A model generated the notes under the pieces. It saw only the letters and a program-made list of their open reading frames with translations, ran no database searches and was not told the DNA's origin. Shown piece after piece: positions 10,055 through 18,522 of a stretch of 64,000 nt of DNA. The translations under genes and the position numbers were made by a program. The stretch's first letter is position 1; each line of letters opens with the position of its first letter. The stretch lies in assembly GCF_947500695.1 (NCBI RefSeq), contig NZ_CANMSS010000008.1, positions 186,001 to 250,000 on the forward strand, given 5' to 3'. The DNA is from an uncultured Pseudoteredinibacter sp. (GTDB lineage Bacteria; Pseudomonadota; Gammaproteobacteria; Pseudomonadales; Cellvibrionaceae).

Positions 10055-10459
10055 TTACTCGCCGCGAATGGCCGTCATCAGGCCTTTAAATTTGCTGTTT
10101 AAAAAAGTGAAGCTGCTCTGGAAGGCCAAGGAGTTTTCCATGTATTTGGCGTGCTCCACATGCGCCTCGACGGTATTTCCATCCACCGATGGCGCCAATG
10201 GATTACGATACATAAGCTCTTCTTCACTGAATAAAGTCGCACCACCTGGTCGATGGCCATCATTGCTCACATTCATTTCTAGGCCACGATTTTGTAGTTG
10301 CTGTTGATTTTGCAGCATCGATTGGAAGTCAAGATCTCTGGCCTTGTAGTTAGGGGTATCAGCATTGGCTAGGTTTTCAGCAATGACTTCTGCTCGCTGA
10401 GCGCGAATGCGAAGGGCCGAATCATGAATTCCTAAGGCGTTCTGAAAACTAATAGCCAC
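10055..10459 (-). CDS. flgB: Flagellar proximal rod protein FlgB
   Basis: Rod subunit. The GTG at 10459 is preferred over an upstream ATG at 10480 because AGGAG lies 7 bases before it and the product then begins with the typical MAISFQNALGIHDSALRIRA. The rod motif VIAENLANADTPNYKARDLD follows. The resulting 134 residues are normal. It is the first gene of flgBCDE, with a sigma54-type promoter about 40 bases of leader upstream. Confidence 0.94.
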   Translation of the reverse strand: MAISFQNALGIHDSALRIRAQRAEVIAENLANADTPNYKARDLDFQSMLQNQQQLQNRGLEMNVSNDGHRPGGATLFSEEELMYRNPLAPSVDGNTVEAHVEHAKYMENSLAFQSSFTFLNSKFKGLMTAIRGE

Positions 10460-10509
10460 GTTGAATCTCCTGCTTAACAATTTGCCTAATGGGCGTTTGC
10501 ATTAGACAA

Positions 10510-10525
10510 AGCAAGAGCTGGGCCA
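10510..10525 (-). promoter_or_regulatory. Predicted sigma54 promoter of flgBCDE
   Basis: On the minus strand TGGCCCAGCTCTTGCT fits the RpoN consensus TGGC-N7-TTGC with exact spacing. The expected start is near 10499, about 40 bases before the flgB GTG. In Pseudomonas the same operon is RpoN/FleR dependent. No activator site was identified; the 180 bp upstream, up to the repeat at 10706, is the candidate region. Confidence 0.78.
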
Positions 10526-10705
10526 AAACAAATAGAAACTTGTTAAGCCATTGTTTTTATGGGACTTTATTGAAATTTGCGTATTTGTACGGACGAGAGG
10601 GTAAAGGAATGAGAGCGCCCAAGAAAGGAAAGCGGCAAGGCATTGCCTCTATTGCTTGCGCAACCTGGCCGTCAGCTTTACTTAAGAAAGCAAAACTGGC
10701 GGCAT

Positions 10706-10973
10706 AGGGCACCTCTGAATAATGCAGATTAGCTCAGGCTTCACGTCAATGTCGTAATCGAGGCGCTTCTTTGAAGGCAGGCTGGTCGCCTGTCGAAAAG
10801 GAGCAACGAAGAGTACGAGATTGACGTGAAGCCCCAAAGGGCGGACCCTGAAGTGCTCATCTACGTTGTTACGCTCCTTGCCAAGGGCTACGGCCATTGC
10901 CGGCGAAGCGCGCCTAGTAGCTAAGCGCTTCAGGGCTCCGCTGAGCAAAACCTGCATTATTCAGAGGTGCCCT
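10706..10973. repeat. Structured MITE-like repeat, copy 1
   Basis: A 268-bp element with perfect 22-bp terminal inverted repeats (AGGGCACCTCTGAATAATG and so on, to 10973). Inside is a 20-bp inverted repeat, GGCTTCACGTCAATGTCGTA at 10737-10756 with its complement at 10814-10833 (one mismatch). It is about 96% identical to the copy at 33013-33279, in the same orientation. It sits between cheR and the flgB promoter. No clear target duplication is visible. A 90-codon frame across it is present in both copies but resembles no protein I recognise and is probably fortuitous. Confidence 0.85.
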
Positions 10974-11003
10974 GGATGTTAAAGAGATAGCTTGATTCGC
11001 CTA

Positions 11004-11849
11004 TTAGGCCGATAGTGGCTTAGCGACATAACAGATACCAGGACGGCAATTTACCATTTCATAGTAATCTTCTACCCCACTGATGCCTTCTGAAGCCCCC
11101 AAAAACAAAGTGCCTGAAGGGTTCAGGCAGGCATGTAGCCGGCGCAAAATATCTTGCTTCAAGTCCTGATCGAAATAGATCAATACATTTCGGCAAAAGA
11201 TAATATCGAATTTACCCATGCCACCGTAACTGCTCATTAAATTAAGGGTTTGAAAGCTGACCCGGCGGCGGATATCACTGTTTACCTGCCAAGAATCTTC
11301 ACCGAGCTGAGTAAAGTAGCGATCTTTGTATATTGGATTCAATCCCCGCGCCATCGCTAAGCCGTCGTACTTAGCGCTTGCCGCCTGATCTAACATTGAG
11401 GGTGATATATCACTGGCGACAATCTCCACCGGCAACTGCAATGCCGGAGTTTCTTCAACCGTCATACTGATCGAATAGGCTTCTTGTCCTGAGGATGCGG
11501 CCGCCGACCATACCCGAATACGTCCACGAGAGGCCATCTTGCGGGCTTGAATTTCTAGCAGCAAGCTATCTTTAAGCAGTTCAAATGGATAACTGTCGCG
11601 CAACCAATAGGTTTCATTAGTGGTCATCGCATCAACCACTTCAAGCCTAAGCTGTGGCGACAAACTTGCGCGACTGATCAACTCCGATAGGCTCGATAGC
11701 TTATTGTGCTCGAGAATCTGTTTGACTCTCGTCTGCACTAAATACTGTTTATTTTCGGCAAGATGAATACCGCACTCGGTTTTCAGAAACTGCCTGAACC
11801 GCTCAAACTCGATCGCTTCTTCTGGTGCTATTGCCAATGCTACTTCCAT
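11004..11849 (-). CDS. cheR: Chemotaxis protein methyltransferase CheR
   Basis: SAM-dependent glutamate methyltransferase acting on chemoreceptors. The N-terminal helical CheR_N domain covers about residues 15-70 of the called product (FRQFLKTECGIHLAENKQYL). The catalytic domain follows, with TTNETYWLRDSYPFELL, IRVWSAAASSGQEAYSI and FDIIFCRNVLIYFD. The ATG at 11849 yields an N-terminus of family-like length (281 residues); an in-frame ATG at 11876 is possible. cheV lies 88 bp upstream. This cheV-cheR pair next to flg genes is the Pseudomonas/Vibrio arrangement. There is no receptor-docking pentapeptide domain. Confidence 0.94.
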   Translation of the reverse strand: MEVALAIAPEEAIEFERFRQFLKTECGIHLAENKQYLVQTRVKQILEHNKLSSLSELISRASLSPQLRLEVVDAMTTNETYWLRDSYPFELLKDSLLLEIQARKMASRGRIRVWSAAASSGQEAYSISMTVEETPALQLPVEIVASDISPSMLDQAASAKYDGLAMARGLNPIYKDRYFTQLGEDSWQVNSDIRRRVSFQTLNLMSSYGGMGKFDIIFCRNVLIYFDQDLKQDILRRLHACLNPSGTLFLGASEGISGVEDYYEMVNCRPGICYVAKPLSA

Positions 11850-11937
11850 CCCTATAAACCCTATGACTGCCGGCATCTAAGGCCATGCTTGCAGAGCCCC
11901 ATCGTTAATGTAGGGCTCTGTATAGTAAGAGCTATGA

Positions 11938-12879
11938 TCAAGCCTCTTCTATAACGCCTCCGCGAGCTATCACCTGTGTACTAATCCACTTGGCCAACTC
12001 ATTAGGTTCGAACTTAGCCAAAAATTGGTTAGCGCCAGATTTCTTTACCAACTCTTCGTTTAAAACACCACCCAAAGAGCTGTGTAAAAGAATTGGGATT
12101 TCACTGTATCGCTCATCCCCTTTGGCTCGAGTGGCAAAGGTGTAACCATCCATGCCTGGCATTTCAATATCACAAACCACCGCATAGATTTCTGAATTAA
12201 GGTTGTGCCCTTCTGCAGATTGCTTATTGAGATAATCCAAAGCATCTTGGCCATTGATCGCCTGAACAGAATCAATATTCATTTTATCGGCCACCCGCTT
12301 GATCTGTTTACGCGCTACCGCCGAATCATCAATGATTAGAAGCTTGCGTTCATGGGCTTCATGCATCACTTCATCCGGTACAACATCTTCCTCGATTTCC
12401 TCATCGACGGGGTTAACCTCATCAAGGACTTTCTCTACATCCATGATCTCGACAAGCTTTTCATCTATCTTGGCCACTGCAGTCAAATAGTTGTCTTCAC
12501 CAACCCCAGCAGGCGCTTTTGATAAATCACTCCACTGCAGAGTCACAATACGATCCACGGAGTAAACCAAGAAGCCCTGGATCGATCGACTGTATTCTGT
12601 AACGATCAAAAAACGATCATCATAATCAGTGATTTCACCCATACCAGCGGCTTTGGCTAAATCAATAACCGGAATGGTTTGCCCACGAATATGGGCACAG
12701 CCAGGGACACTTTCATCACTGTTAGGGATGCTGCTGAGAGCTGGGCAAGGTAAAACCTCTTTTACCTTAAAAACATTAATGCCATACAGCTGATCACCTG
12801 TTAGCTTAAACAGCAGTACCTCAATAGTATTACCAACCGCACTGATTGCTTCTTTATAAGCTGCATTTGATCTTGTCAT
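11938..12879 (-). CDS. cheV: Chemotaxis coupling protein CheV (CheW-REC)
   Basis: Adaptor linking receptors to CheA with an added phosphorylatable receiver. The N-terminal CheW-like domain (about 15-165) includes PCPALSSIPNSDESVPGCAH and IRGQTIPVIDLAKA. The C-terminal receiver (about 180-305) has the acidic pair in LLIIDDSAVARKQ, the phospho-acceptor Asp in VCDIEMPGMDGYTF, and the conserved Ser and Lys (LLHSS, FLAKF). The ribosome site AAGGA precedes the ATG. It is divergent from flgA. Confidence 0.95.
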   Translation of the reverse strand: MTRSNAAYKEAISAVGNTIEVLLFKLTGDQLYGINVFKVKEVLPCPALSSIPNSDESVPGCAHIRGQTIPVIDLAKAAGMGEITDYDDRFLIVTEYSRSIQGFLVYSVDRIVTLQWSDLSKAPAGVGEDNYLTAVAKIDEKLVEIMDVEKVLDEVNPVDEEIEEDVVPDEVMHEAHERKLLIIDDSAVARKQIKRVADKMNIDSVQAINGQDALDYLNKQSAEGHNLNSEIYAVVCDIEMPGMDGYTFATRAKGDERYSEIPILLHSSLGGVLNEELVKKSGANQFLAKFEPNELAKWISTQVIARGGVIEEA

Positions 12880-12948
12880 TTTGGATTCCTTCGGAAACTG
12901 TAAACCTGGTACCGGATTAATTCTCGCCTCTCAGCTGCCAATATTTTG

Positions 12949-12962
12949 GGCACGCTTATTGC
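12949..12962 (+). promoter_or_regulatory. Predicted sigma54 promoter of flgA
   Basis: GGCACGCTTATTGC matches the RpoN -24/-12 consensus (GGCACG-N4-TTGC) at every conserved base from -25 on, with only the leading T replaced by G. The start would be near 12974, leaving about 130 bases of leader before flgA. It lies in the divergent cheV/flgA interval. Confidence 0.72.
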
Positions 12963-13103
12963 TTAATCTTCAACAAGCTGTCCCAAAGGGCAAAAGTGTC
13001 AATTTTTCAGCGCTTAACCTTGCGTGGCTGTGATACAGCGATTAGCAAAGTTAGCGGCGATCAAAAGCAACACTTTAATGTAAATATTCAATAGGGCTTC
13101 GAC

Positions 13104-13814
13104 ATGGCACAGAAACCACTTTTTAGATCCGCGCTACTGTGCGCAGGCCTTTTGTTTTCCTGTGCATCTACAGCCCAGTCTGAATACAACACACTATTGC
13201 AGCAACAAACCAAGCTCTACTTGGAATCCCAATACGCCAACCTTTTGGATCAAGGCTATGAACGTGTCGACGTGCGAGTAAACCAGGTAGACCGACGCCT
13301 GCGCTTAACGCCTTGCGAAAGCCCAATAAAGTTTGAACAAAACAACCCTAGCAAGCTGCGCAATCAAACCAGCGTCAGGCTCAGCTGCGCCTCACCCAAA
13401 CCTTGGGCGATATTTATAAGTGCACGTATTTCAGCTTATGCCAAAATCCTCGTGGCTGCGCAGCCATTGGTCAGAGGGCAAATCATAGAAAAGGCTGATA
13501 TTTCTTGGCAGAGCCAAAGCGTGAGCCCCAATCAGACGCTATTACAAGAAGAGCAGTTGATTGGCCAACAAATGAAGCGCTCCCTCCCTCAAGGGGAAGC
13601 ATTAAGAGAGACTTATGTGACAGCACCGAAAGTGATCCGCCGTGGGGATAGCCTGATCTTGGCAGCACGTTTGGGCAGCGCCAGCGTCAGCACCTCCGCC
13701 ACAGCTATGGCCGATGGTAAAGTTGGACAACATATCCGAGTGAGAAATAACCGTTCAGAACAGATAGTAAAGGCACGAGTCGTGGCCGCGGGTCGAGTGG
13801 AGGTTGTACTATAA
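13104..13814 (+). CDS. flgA: Flagellar P-ring assembly chaperone FlgA
   Basis: Periplasmic chaperone for FlgI. Signal peptide: about residues 1-25 (hydrophobic SALLCAGLLFSCASTAQS). The C-terminal SAF domain carries LVAAQPLVRGQIIEKADI (about 115-175) and the final beta domain ends GQHIRVRNNRSEQIVKARVV. At 236 residues it is normal. flgM and flgN follow on the same strand, and flgM has a promoter of its own. Confidence 0.94.
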   Translation: MAQKPLFRSALLCAGLLFSCASTAQSEYNTLLQQQTKLYLESQYANLLDQGYERVDVRVNQVDRRLRLTPCESPIKFEQNNPSKLRNQTSVRLSCASPKPWAIFISARISAYAKILVAAQPLVRGQIIEKADISWQSQSVSPNQTLLQEEQLIGQQMKRSLPQGEALRETYVTAPKVIRRGDSLILAARLGSASVSTSATAMADGKVGQHIRVRNNRSEQIVKARVVAAGRVEVVL

Positions 13815-13878
13815 GCTGCTTAATACGCCTAGCGAAAAGCGGCGTTCCAATAAAAAGTAAAAAAAGTTAAAAAAATAC

Positions 13879-13905
13879 TAAAGATTACTTTTGAGCAGCC
13901 GACAA
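13879..13905 (+). promoter_or_regulatory. Predicted sigma28 (FliA) promoter of flgM
   Basis: TAAAGATT, 11 bases, then GCCGACAA: 14 of 16 positions agree with the FliA consensus TAAAGTTT-N11-GCCGATAA. It lies about 90 bases before flgM, leaving a transcription start near 13912. FliA control of its own anti-sigma gene is the known late-class feedback loop. Confidence 0.82.
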
Positions 13906-13998
13906 CAAGGGTAAGGAAAACTCTCAGTAGAGCAACTGAGCCCTTTATACAACATCGAAACGAGCGAAAAACACGATATTTATCAGAGGCTTACGATT

Positions 13999-14319
13999 AT
14001 GGTCATCAATACAAACAACGGCTTTAACAATGCCAATCAGACCAATACAACACGCGAACGCAATGGCGTAGACAGCAATGCCAAAGCTCCAAGCAGCAGC
14101 GCCAAAGAAGGTACCACAGCGGCTAACATGGGCGACAAGGTTATGTTGAGCTCAGAGGCAAAATCATTTGGCAAGCTATCTGCAGCCGTCGCCCAAGCGC
14201 CCGAAGTGGACAGTGAAAAGGTAGCCAATATCAAGAAGGCGATCGCTGAAGGAAACTTTGAAGTAAACCCAGAGCGCATTGCAGCCAAAATGCTGCAACA
14301 AGAAGATTTATTCAGCTAA
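13999..14319 (+). CDS. flgM: Anti-sigma28 factor FlgM
   Basis: Small, mostly unstructured cytoplasmic protein that binds FliA until it is exported through the completed hook. At 106 residues it is typical. The C-terminal FliA-binding helices are visible (VDSEKVANIKKAIAEGNFEV, then NPERIAAKMLQQE). The N-terminal third is rich in Asn, Thr, Ala and Ser, as expected for the export region. AGAGG precedes the ATG. It sits between flgA and flgN. Confidence 0.94.
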   Translation: MVINTNNGFNNANQTNTTRERNGVDSNAKAPSSSAKEGTTAANMGDKVMLSSEAKSFGKLSAAVAQAPEVDSEKVANIKKAIAEGNFEVNPERIAAKMLQQEDLFS

Positions 14320-14434
14320 AGCCAGAATAAGCAGCTCGTGTTTACTCGTTAAATTCTGAGCCGGTCTCGCTCGGCCGGCCAGAGATAAAGGACTGGTGCA
14401 AGCAGCACACATAATTGCTCTACAGGAGAGACAG

Positions 14435-14953
14435 ATGTCACAACTACAAGCCCAACATAGCCAAGGCCAACAGAACCGCAGCGCCTCTTCTATGGCTATT
14501 GCTGATTTGGTGGATCAAGATCTAACCAGCAGCCTCGCCCTGCTTCACCTACTGGAAAAAGAACAGGAAGCCTTGCAGGAACGTGACCATGAATACCTTC
14601 GAGAGCTGCTTGAAGAAAAAACCGCTCTTCTGAATACGCTCGACTCAGGTTCTCTACAGCGTGCGGAAATTTTGAAAGAACTGCAGCAACCCAATGACCA
14701 GTTTGCTTGGGAAAGCTTGATTGACGCCATGGGAGACGATGATTTAAAAGATCACTGGCAATCACTCAAGGATACCATTGCACAATGCCAGCAACTCAAT
14801 GAAATCAACGGCAAAATCATAGCCCGCAGCCAACAGACGGTACGCAGCTTAATGCAATTGATTCGTGGTGAGGATGGCAAGCAGGGTTTATATAACGCTA
14901 GCGGCACAACTAATCGCTCTGGCCTTATAAATAACGCCGCTATTCAGGCTTAG
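14435..14953 (+). CDS. flgN: Flagellar export chaperone FlgN
   Basis: Cytosolic chaperone for the hook-associated proteins FlgK and FlgL. The product is helical throughout, with DLTSSLALLHLLEKEQEALQ and YLRELLEEKTALLNTL typical of FlgN. The ATG at 14435 is chosen because AGGAGAG lies just upstream; a GTG at 14396 has no comparable site. It is 172 residues long with a Gln/Ser/Asn-rich tail. It lies about 115 bp behind flgM. Confidence 0.9.
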   Translation: MSQLQAQHSQGQQNRSASSMAIADLVDQDLTSSLALLHLLEKEQEALQERDHEYLRELLEEKTALLNTLDSGSLQRAEILKELQQPNDQFAWESLIDAMGDDDLKDHWQSLKDTIAQCQQLNEINGKIIARSQQTVRSLMQLIRGEDGKQGLYNASGTTNRSGLINNAAIQA

Positions 14954-15057
14954 ATTTATCTAGGGCCCTCTTTAGGACCCTGCGAATTCTAGCTTTTTCT
15001 ATTTAATTCTCGCCTTAGCTCAGCCTTATCTTTTTATCAGTGTTTAAAGGCTGAGTT

Positions 15058-15717
15058 CTAATACCAGGCTGCTGCCTCAGCCACATCATCAAGCAAAATC
15101 AAATCTTCTGGCCGGTCAATATCATTTAAGCGGTTTAAAATGCTATAGCTCACCTTTTGATTTTGCAATTCAGCTAGGGTCTTCTCAAATAAATGACTTT
15201 GACTCCATGGCATATTATCAAAAACAACACTTAACACTGCGCTGCTAGCCAAACCAATCAAAACGTAACCGCCATCAAAAGCTGGGCCCACAACAACTTC
15301 GCTAGATGACTCGAGCTGTTCAAAAGCATCTTCAATATAGCTCGGATCAATAAATGGGCAGTCACTGCCAACAATAACAACACTCTTATTAGATGCCAAT
15401 CCTAATTCTGCGGCCAGCTTCATTCGCGCCCCTAGATCACCCTCACCTTGGGTGGCGCATTGAAGTGCTTGTTGAATATCAAGCTCAGATAAAACTTTTT
15501 CTCGGTCACGCTGCGGATCAAAGCTTCTACCAGCCAAGCAAAGTTGAGATTGCCAGCGCTGCGGCTGATACAGACGACCCGCACAAAATCTCAATAAATT
15601 ACTATGAAGTGCTTTGCTTTGTTGCACGTTTAGATGAGGCTGCATTCTTGTTTTAACCTGACCCAACTCTGGCCATTTGGCAAACTGAATAAGCAACCTT
15701 TGGTTTTGTTTGGACAC
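15058..15717 (-). CDS. TIGR04282-type glycosyltransferase (DUF2064)
   Basis: Predicted nucleotidyl/glycosyltransferase of the GT-A fold, in the family that accompanies arsenosugar-type clusters. Family features are the N-terminal IQFAKWPELGQVKTRMQP block and the metal/nucleotide site VVIVGSDCPFIDPSYI, followed by GPAFDGGYVLIGL. At 219 residues it is normal. Translation starts with GTG directly after the TGA of the preceding gene. It is the last gene of the arsS cluster. The actual substrate is unproven; the family name rests on gene neighbourhood. Confidence 0.85.
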   Translation of the reverse strand: MSKQNQRLLIQFAKWPELGQVKTRMQPHLNVQQSKALHSNLLRFCAGRLYQPQRWQSQLCLAGRSFDPQRDREKVLSELDIQQALQCATQGEGDLGARMKLAAELGLASNKSVVIVGSDCPFIDPSYIEDAFEQLESSSEVVVGPAFDGGYVLIGLASSAVLSVVFDNMPWSQSHLFEKTLAELQNQKVSYSILNRLNDIDRPEDLILLDDVAEAAAWY

Positions 15718-16500
15718 TCAAGAGGCCTCAGCTGTTGCTTGTTGAATAATAGACTCCAAAGACTGATAACTTGGTGCTGCATACACATCAAAGTTAACAT
15801 TTGGATAATATCGCTTCGCAAGTGAGTTGGGGCTGACCCCACAGCGATATAGAAATCGAAACCACCACATCATCACTATGGTTTTAAGGATGCCATTCTT
15901 TTGCCAACGACGGCTCGAGGTTTCTACCTTAGTAGATAAACGAACGCCGCGAGCTTGGTGCTTTAAACGATCACACAATGCCACATCTTCCATCAATGGA
16001 ATATCTTGATAGCCGCCAAGATCTAAGAATTGCTTCTTAGACAGACAAAATACCTGATCGCCAGTGACGTTGGCAGTAATCCGTGAACGCCAGTTTATTG
16101 AAGAGGCAATCCAAGTGTAGGGAAACTTTTTAGAGCTCAACTTCAAGGTAAAATAGGACCACTTGCCCATTGCTGCAAGTTCACTCATTTTATTTATCGG
16201 GGGTGGAGCAGAAAGTTGGGAATCAAGATGCAAGAACATTAACAGTTCGCTTCGAGCCAGCTCTGCACCAGCATTCATTTGCCTAGCCCGCCCTGGGCTA
16301 CCCACAACACAGTGATCCCACAAATTTCGATGCTGCCACAATAAAGCCTGACTACCGTCATTACTGCCACCATCGACCAAGATTAATTCTGCGCCTAACT
16401 CCCTTAAGCACTGGAAGCCCAGTAAAGCACTGTGAAGATTTTGGCTTTCATTGTAGATCGGTATGATGACCGATAAGCAAGGTGGGCACTTGGGCGTCAC
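15718..16500 (-). CDS. TIGR04283-type GT2 glycosyltransferase
   Basis: Family-2 glycosyltransferase of the arsenosugar-associated TIGR04283 group. It shows LSVIIPIYNESQNL at the N-terminus, LILVDGGSNDGSQAL, the GRARQMNAGAELA motif and FLHLDSQ as metal-binding DxD equivalent; MEDVALCDRL is the acceptor-side motif. A GTG at 16500 overlapping the arsS TGA (GTGA) fits better than the upstream start at 16572, which would run through the arsS end. The product is then about 260 residues. It is tightly coupled to both neighbours. Confidence 0.87.
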   Translation of the reverse strand: MTPKCPPCLSVIIPIYNESQNLHSALLGFQCLRELGAELILVDGGSNDGSQALLWQHRNLWDHCVVGSPGRARQMNAGAELARSELLMFLHLDSQLSAPPPINKMSELAAMGKWSYFTLKLSSKKFPYTWIASSINWRSRITANVTGDQVFCLSKKQFLDLGGYQDIPLMEDVALCDRLKHQARGVRLSTKVETSSRRWQKNGILKTIVMMWWFRFLYRCGVSPNSLAKRYYPNVNFDVYAAPSYQSLESIIQQATAEAS

Positions 16501-17477
16501 AGCGCACCACTGCAACTGCTGCCCTGCCCGGCAGTACAACCATAACAATGCTCGGCCACTTGAATCGGCCAACCATTTAATGACTGCTCGAGCAACTCTC
16601 GAATATGCAGACGCTGATCACTAACAATCAAATCCTTTGACGATAATGTAGTCGACATTGGCATATCCAACATCTGGTTAAAATCGCAGTCATACATAAA
16701 GCCCTGCCAATCAACACTGACTAATTGACGACACATCACCGCGGCTAAATTTTCCGAACTGAAGTTATCTTTTAACAATTGCAGATAATTTTCAAATTCA
16801 CCTTTAGCGTGCAACACGGCACCAAAGCGGCTAATTGGCATATTGGTAATGGTCAAAAGGTGATCAAAGCTAATGCCATAGTTTTCCGCCAACTCACGCT
16901 TATAGTCCGCTTCCAAGCTTGCTTGCGGCGGCGGCAAAAACGCACCACCTGGATTGTAGACAAGGTTTAAGCTTAAATCTGTGCCCTGACCGTAGCCCAG
17001 CTTATTGAGCTTCTGCAGCGCCTCTATGGATTCCTCGAATACGCCCTTGCCTCGCTGGGCGTCAACGTTTTGCTCGGAATAGCAAGGCAAAGAAGCACAG
17101 ATTTCCACTTCATTATCAGCAAGAAATTGAGCTAAATCTTCGTAGCCCGGCTCTTGCAAAATGGTCAGATTACAGCGATCGATAATCTTAACACCCAAAG
17201 CTCTAGCCTCGATTACCAGTCGCTTGAACTCAGGGTTCATTTCTGGAGCGCCACCTGTAAGGTCTAAGCACTCGATGCCACCACCTTTGAGCAATTCGAT
17301 GACAATATCAATCGTGCCGCTATCCATTAATTCGGTTCGTTTAGGCCCAGCGTTTACGTGGCAATGGGTACAGCTCAAATTGCATAAATACCCCAGGTTA
17401 AGCTGAAGAATGCTCAAGCGGCCACGCTTTAAGCTTGGAAAATCACTGGGGTATAACAAATCACGGGAATCTTTCAA
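16497..17477 (-). CDS. arsS: Radical SAM/Cys-rich protein ArsS
   Basis: Radical SAM enzyme of the family linked to arsenosugar biosynthesis. The 4Fe-4S motif is CNLSCTHC, with Cys at residues 32, 36 and 39. The C-terminal Cys-rich DUF3641 domain includes GFMYDCDFNQMLDMP and ends HCYGCTAGQGSSCSGAL. Length is 326 residues. The start is TTG with GAGG six bases upstream. Some family members are selenoproteins; here the C-terminal positions are Cys codons. It is first in a three-gene unit with two glycosyltransferases. No arsM methyltransferase or ars resistance gene is within the window. Confidence 0.9.
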   Translation of the reverse strand: MKDSRDLLYPSDFPSLKRGRLSILQLNLGYLCNLSCTHCHVNAGPKRTELMDSGTIDIVIELLKGGGIECLDLTGGAPEMNPEFKRLVIEARALGVKIIDRCNLTILQEPGYEDLAQFLADNEVEICASLPCYSEQNVDAQRGKGVFEESIEALQKLNKLGYGQGTDLSLNLVYNPGGAFLPPPQASLEADYKRELAENYGISFDHLLTITNMPISRFGAVLHAKGEFENYLQLLKDNFSSENLAAVMCRQLVSVDWQGFMYDCDFNQMLDMPMSTTLSSKDLIVSDQRLHIRELLEQSLNGWPIQVAEHCYGCTAGQGSSCSGAL

Positions 17478-17643
17478 GGCAAGCCTCTTATCAATCTATA
17501 GTCATTTTGATGACCGCAGGCACTTTGGGGTTATGTTTTTATAAAACTGACGTCTGCTTATAACAGTCAGTGTACTCCAGCTGAGCGGGAATTCCTCACA
17601 GAGATTTCAAAATTGCCGCGCTATTGATAGAATAGCCAGCTTC

Positions 17644-17718
17644 GCCCCCGTAGTTAAATGGATATAATAGGGTCCTCCTAAGACTTAGTTGTTGGTTCGA
17701 TTCCAGCCGGGGGCGCCA
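17644..17718 (+). tRNA. tRNA-Arg (anticodon CCT)
   Basis: The acceptor stem GCCCCCG (17644-17650) pairs with CGGGGGC (17708-17714), and CCA is encoded at 17716-17718. The D arm has TAGTTAAATGGATATAA, the anticodon loop is CTCCTAA giving CCT, and the T arm contains GGTTCGATTCC. It closely resembles enterobacterial tRNA-Arg(CCT), which reads AGG. It lies alone, 57 bp before rsmE. Confidence 0.96.
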
Positions 17719-17774
17719 GTTTTCGGTCCGACCCAAGCACATCTGCACTTGACCTTAGCCATAGCCTTAAGCAA

Positions 17775-18497
17775 ATGAACCTTGCCATTTTCCAAACTGA
17801 AAATATTTTATCGCAAACCGGTGACTGCATCAGAGTTTGCCTAAAAGAACGCCAGCACGAGCATATCGTTAAGATTCAAAAACTGGGGCCTGGGCAAGAA
17901 ATACAACTTGGCCTACTGGATGGCAAGATTGGCCGCGGTCTTATTGTCGAGCAAGATCAAAGCAGCACAATTATTGAAGTGTCCCTGTGCCAGGCACCGC
18001 CAGCCCCTAACCCTATCAAGCTGATTATGGCCTTGCCACGCCCACTTATGTTAAAGCGGGTTTTACAAAGTGCCGTGAGCATGGGGGTTAAAGAAATCCA
18101 CCTTATTCACAGCAATAAAGTTGAAAAAAGCTACTGGCAATCCCCTCAAATTAGTGACGAGGAAATATTTCAACACGCCCTTCTGGGATTGGAGCAAGGG
18201 GTTGATACGGCACTCCCAGAAATCAGCAAGCATCAGCGCTTTAGGCCTTTTGTAGAGGATCTATTACCTGGGTTGATTCAAAACCATAGAGCCTATGTTG
18301 CCCACCCCAGTGCCCATGCACAAGCAGCCAAAGCCAGCGAAGAAGATTGTTATTTAGCAGTTGGCCCGGAAGGTGGCTTTACCGATTACGAGGTAGAAAA
18401 ACTTGAGCAGGCAGGCATGCAAACCTTATCCCTTGGCCCTAGAATCTTACGGGTCGAAACAGCAGTTCCTGTGTTACTGGCTAAGCTGGCCGACTAA
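17775..18497 (+). CDS. rsmE: 16S rRNA m3U1498 methyltransferase RsmE
   Basis: SPOUT-class methyltransferase that modifies U1498 of 16S rRNA. An N-terminal PUA-like region (about 1-75) has HIVKIQKLGPGQEIQLGLLD. The C-terminal knotted domain carries ALPRPLMLKRVLQSAVSMGV, LAVGPEGGFTDYEVEKLEQA and SLGPRILRVETA, the SAM-binding trefoil motifs. At 240 residues it is normal. It is convergent with the GGDEF-EAL gene. Confidence 0.95.
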   Translation: MNLAIFQTENILSQTGDCIRVCLKERQHEHIVKIQKLGPGQEIQLGLLDGKIGRGLIVEQDQSSTIIEVSLCQAPPAPNPIKLIMALPRPLMLKRVLQSAVSMGVKEIHLIHSNKVEKSYWQSPQISDEEIFQHALLGLEQGVDTALPEISKHQRFRPFVEDLLPGLIQNHRAYVAHPSAHAQAAKASEEDCYLAVGPEGGFTDYEVEKLEQAGMQTLSLGPRILRVETAVPVLLAKLAD

Positions 18498-18522
18498 ATA
18501 ACAGTGAGTCACTGATAAAGCA

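Noticed and set aside
10609..10707. A 32-codon plus-strand frame with a fair ribosome site (AAAGGA)
   Set aside because: Its stop is made by the first bases of the repeat, it lies in the upstream region of flgB and shows no recognisable features.
10682..10957. A 91-codon minus-strand frame across repeat copy 1, mirrored at 33022-33255 in copy 2
   Set aside because: The frame follows the repeat, its ends fall at repeat edges, it has no ribosome site and resembles no protein family; it is best explained as a by-product of the element.
10706..10973. Repeat considered as an integron attC site
   Set aside because: No integrase or cassette array is present, and the palindromic ends do not match the attC core sites.
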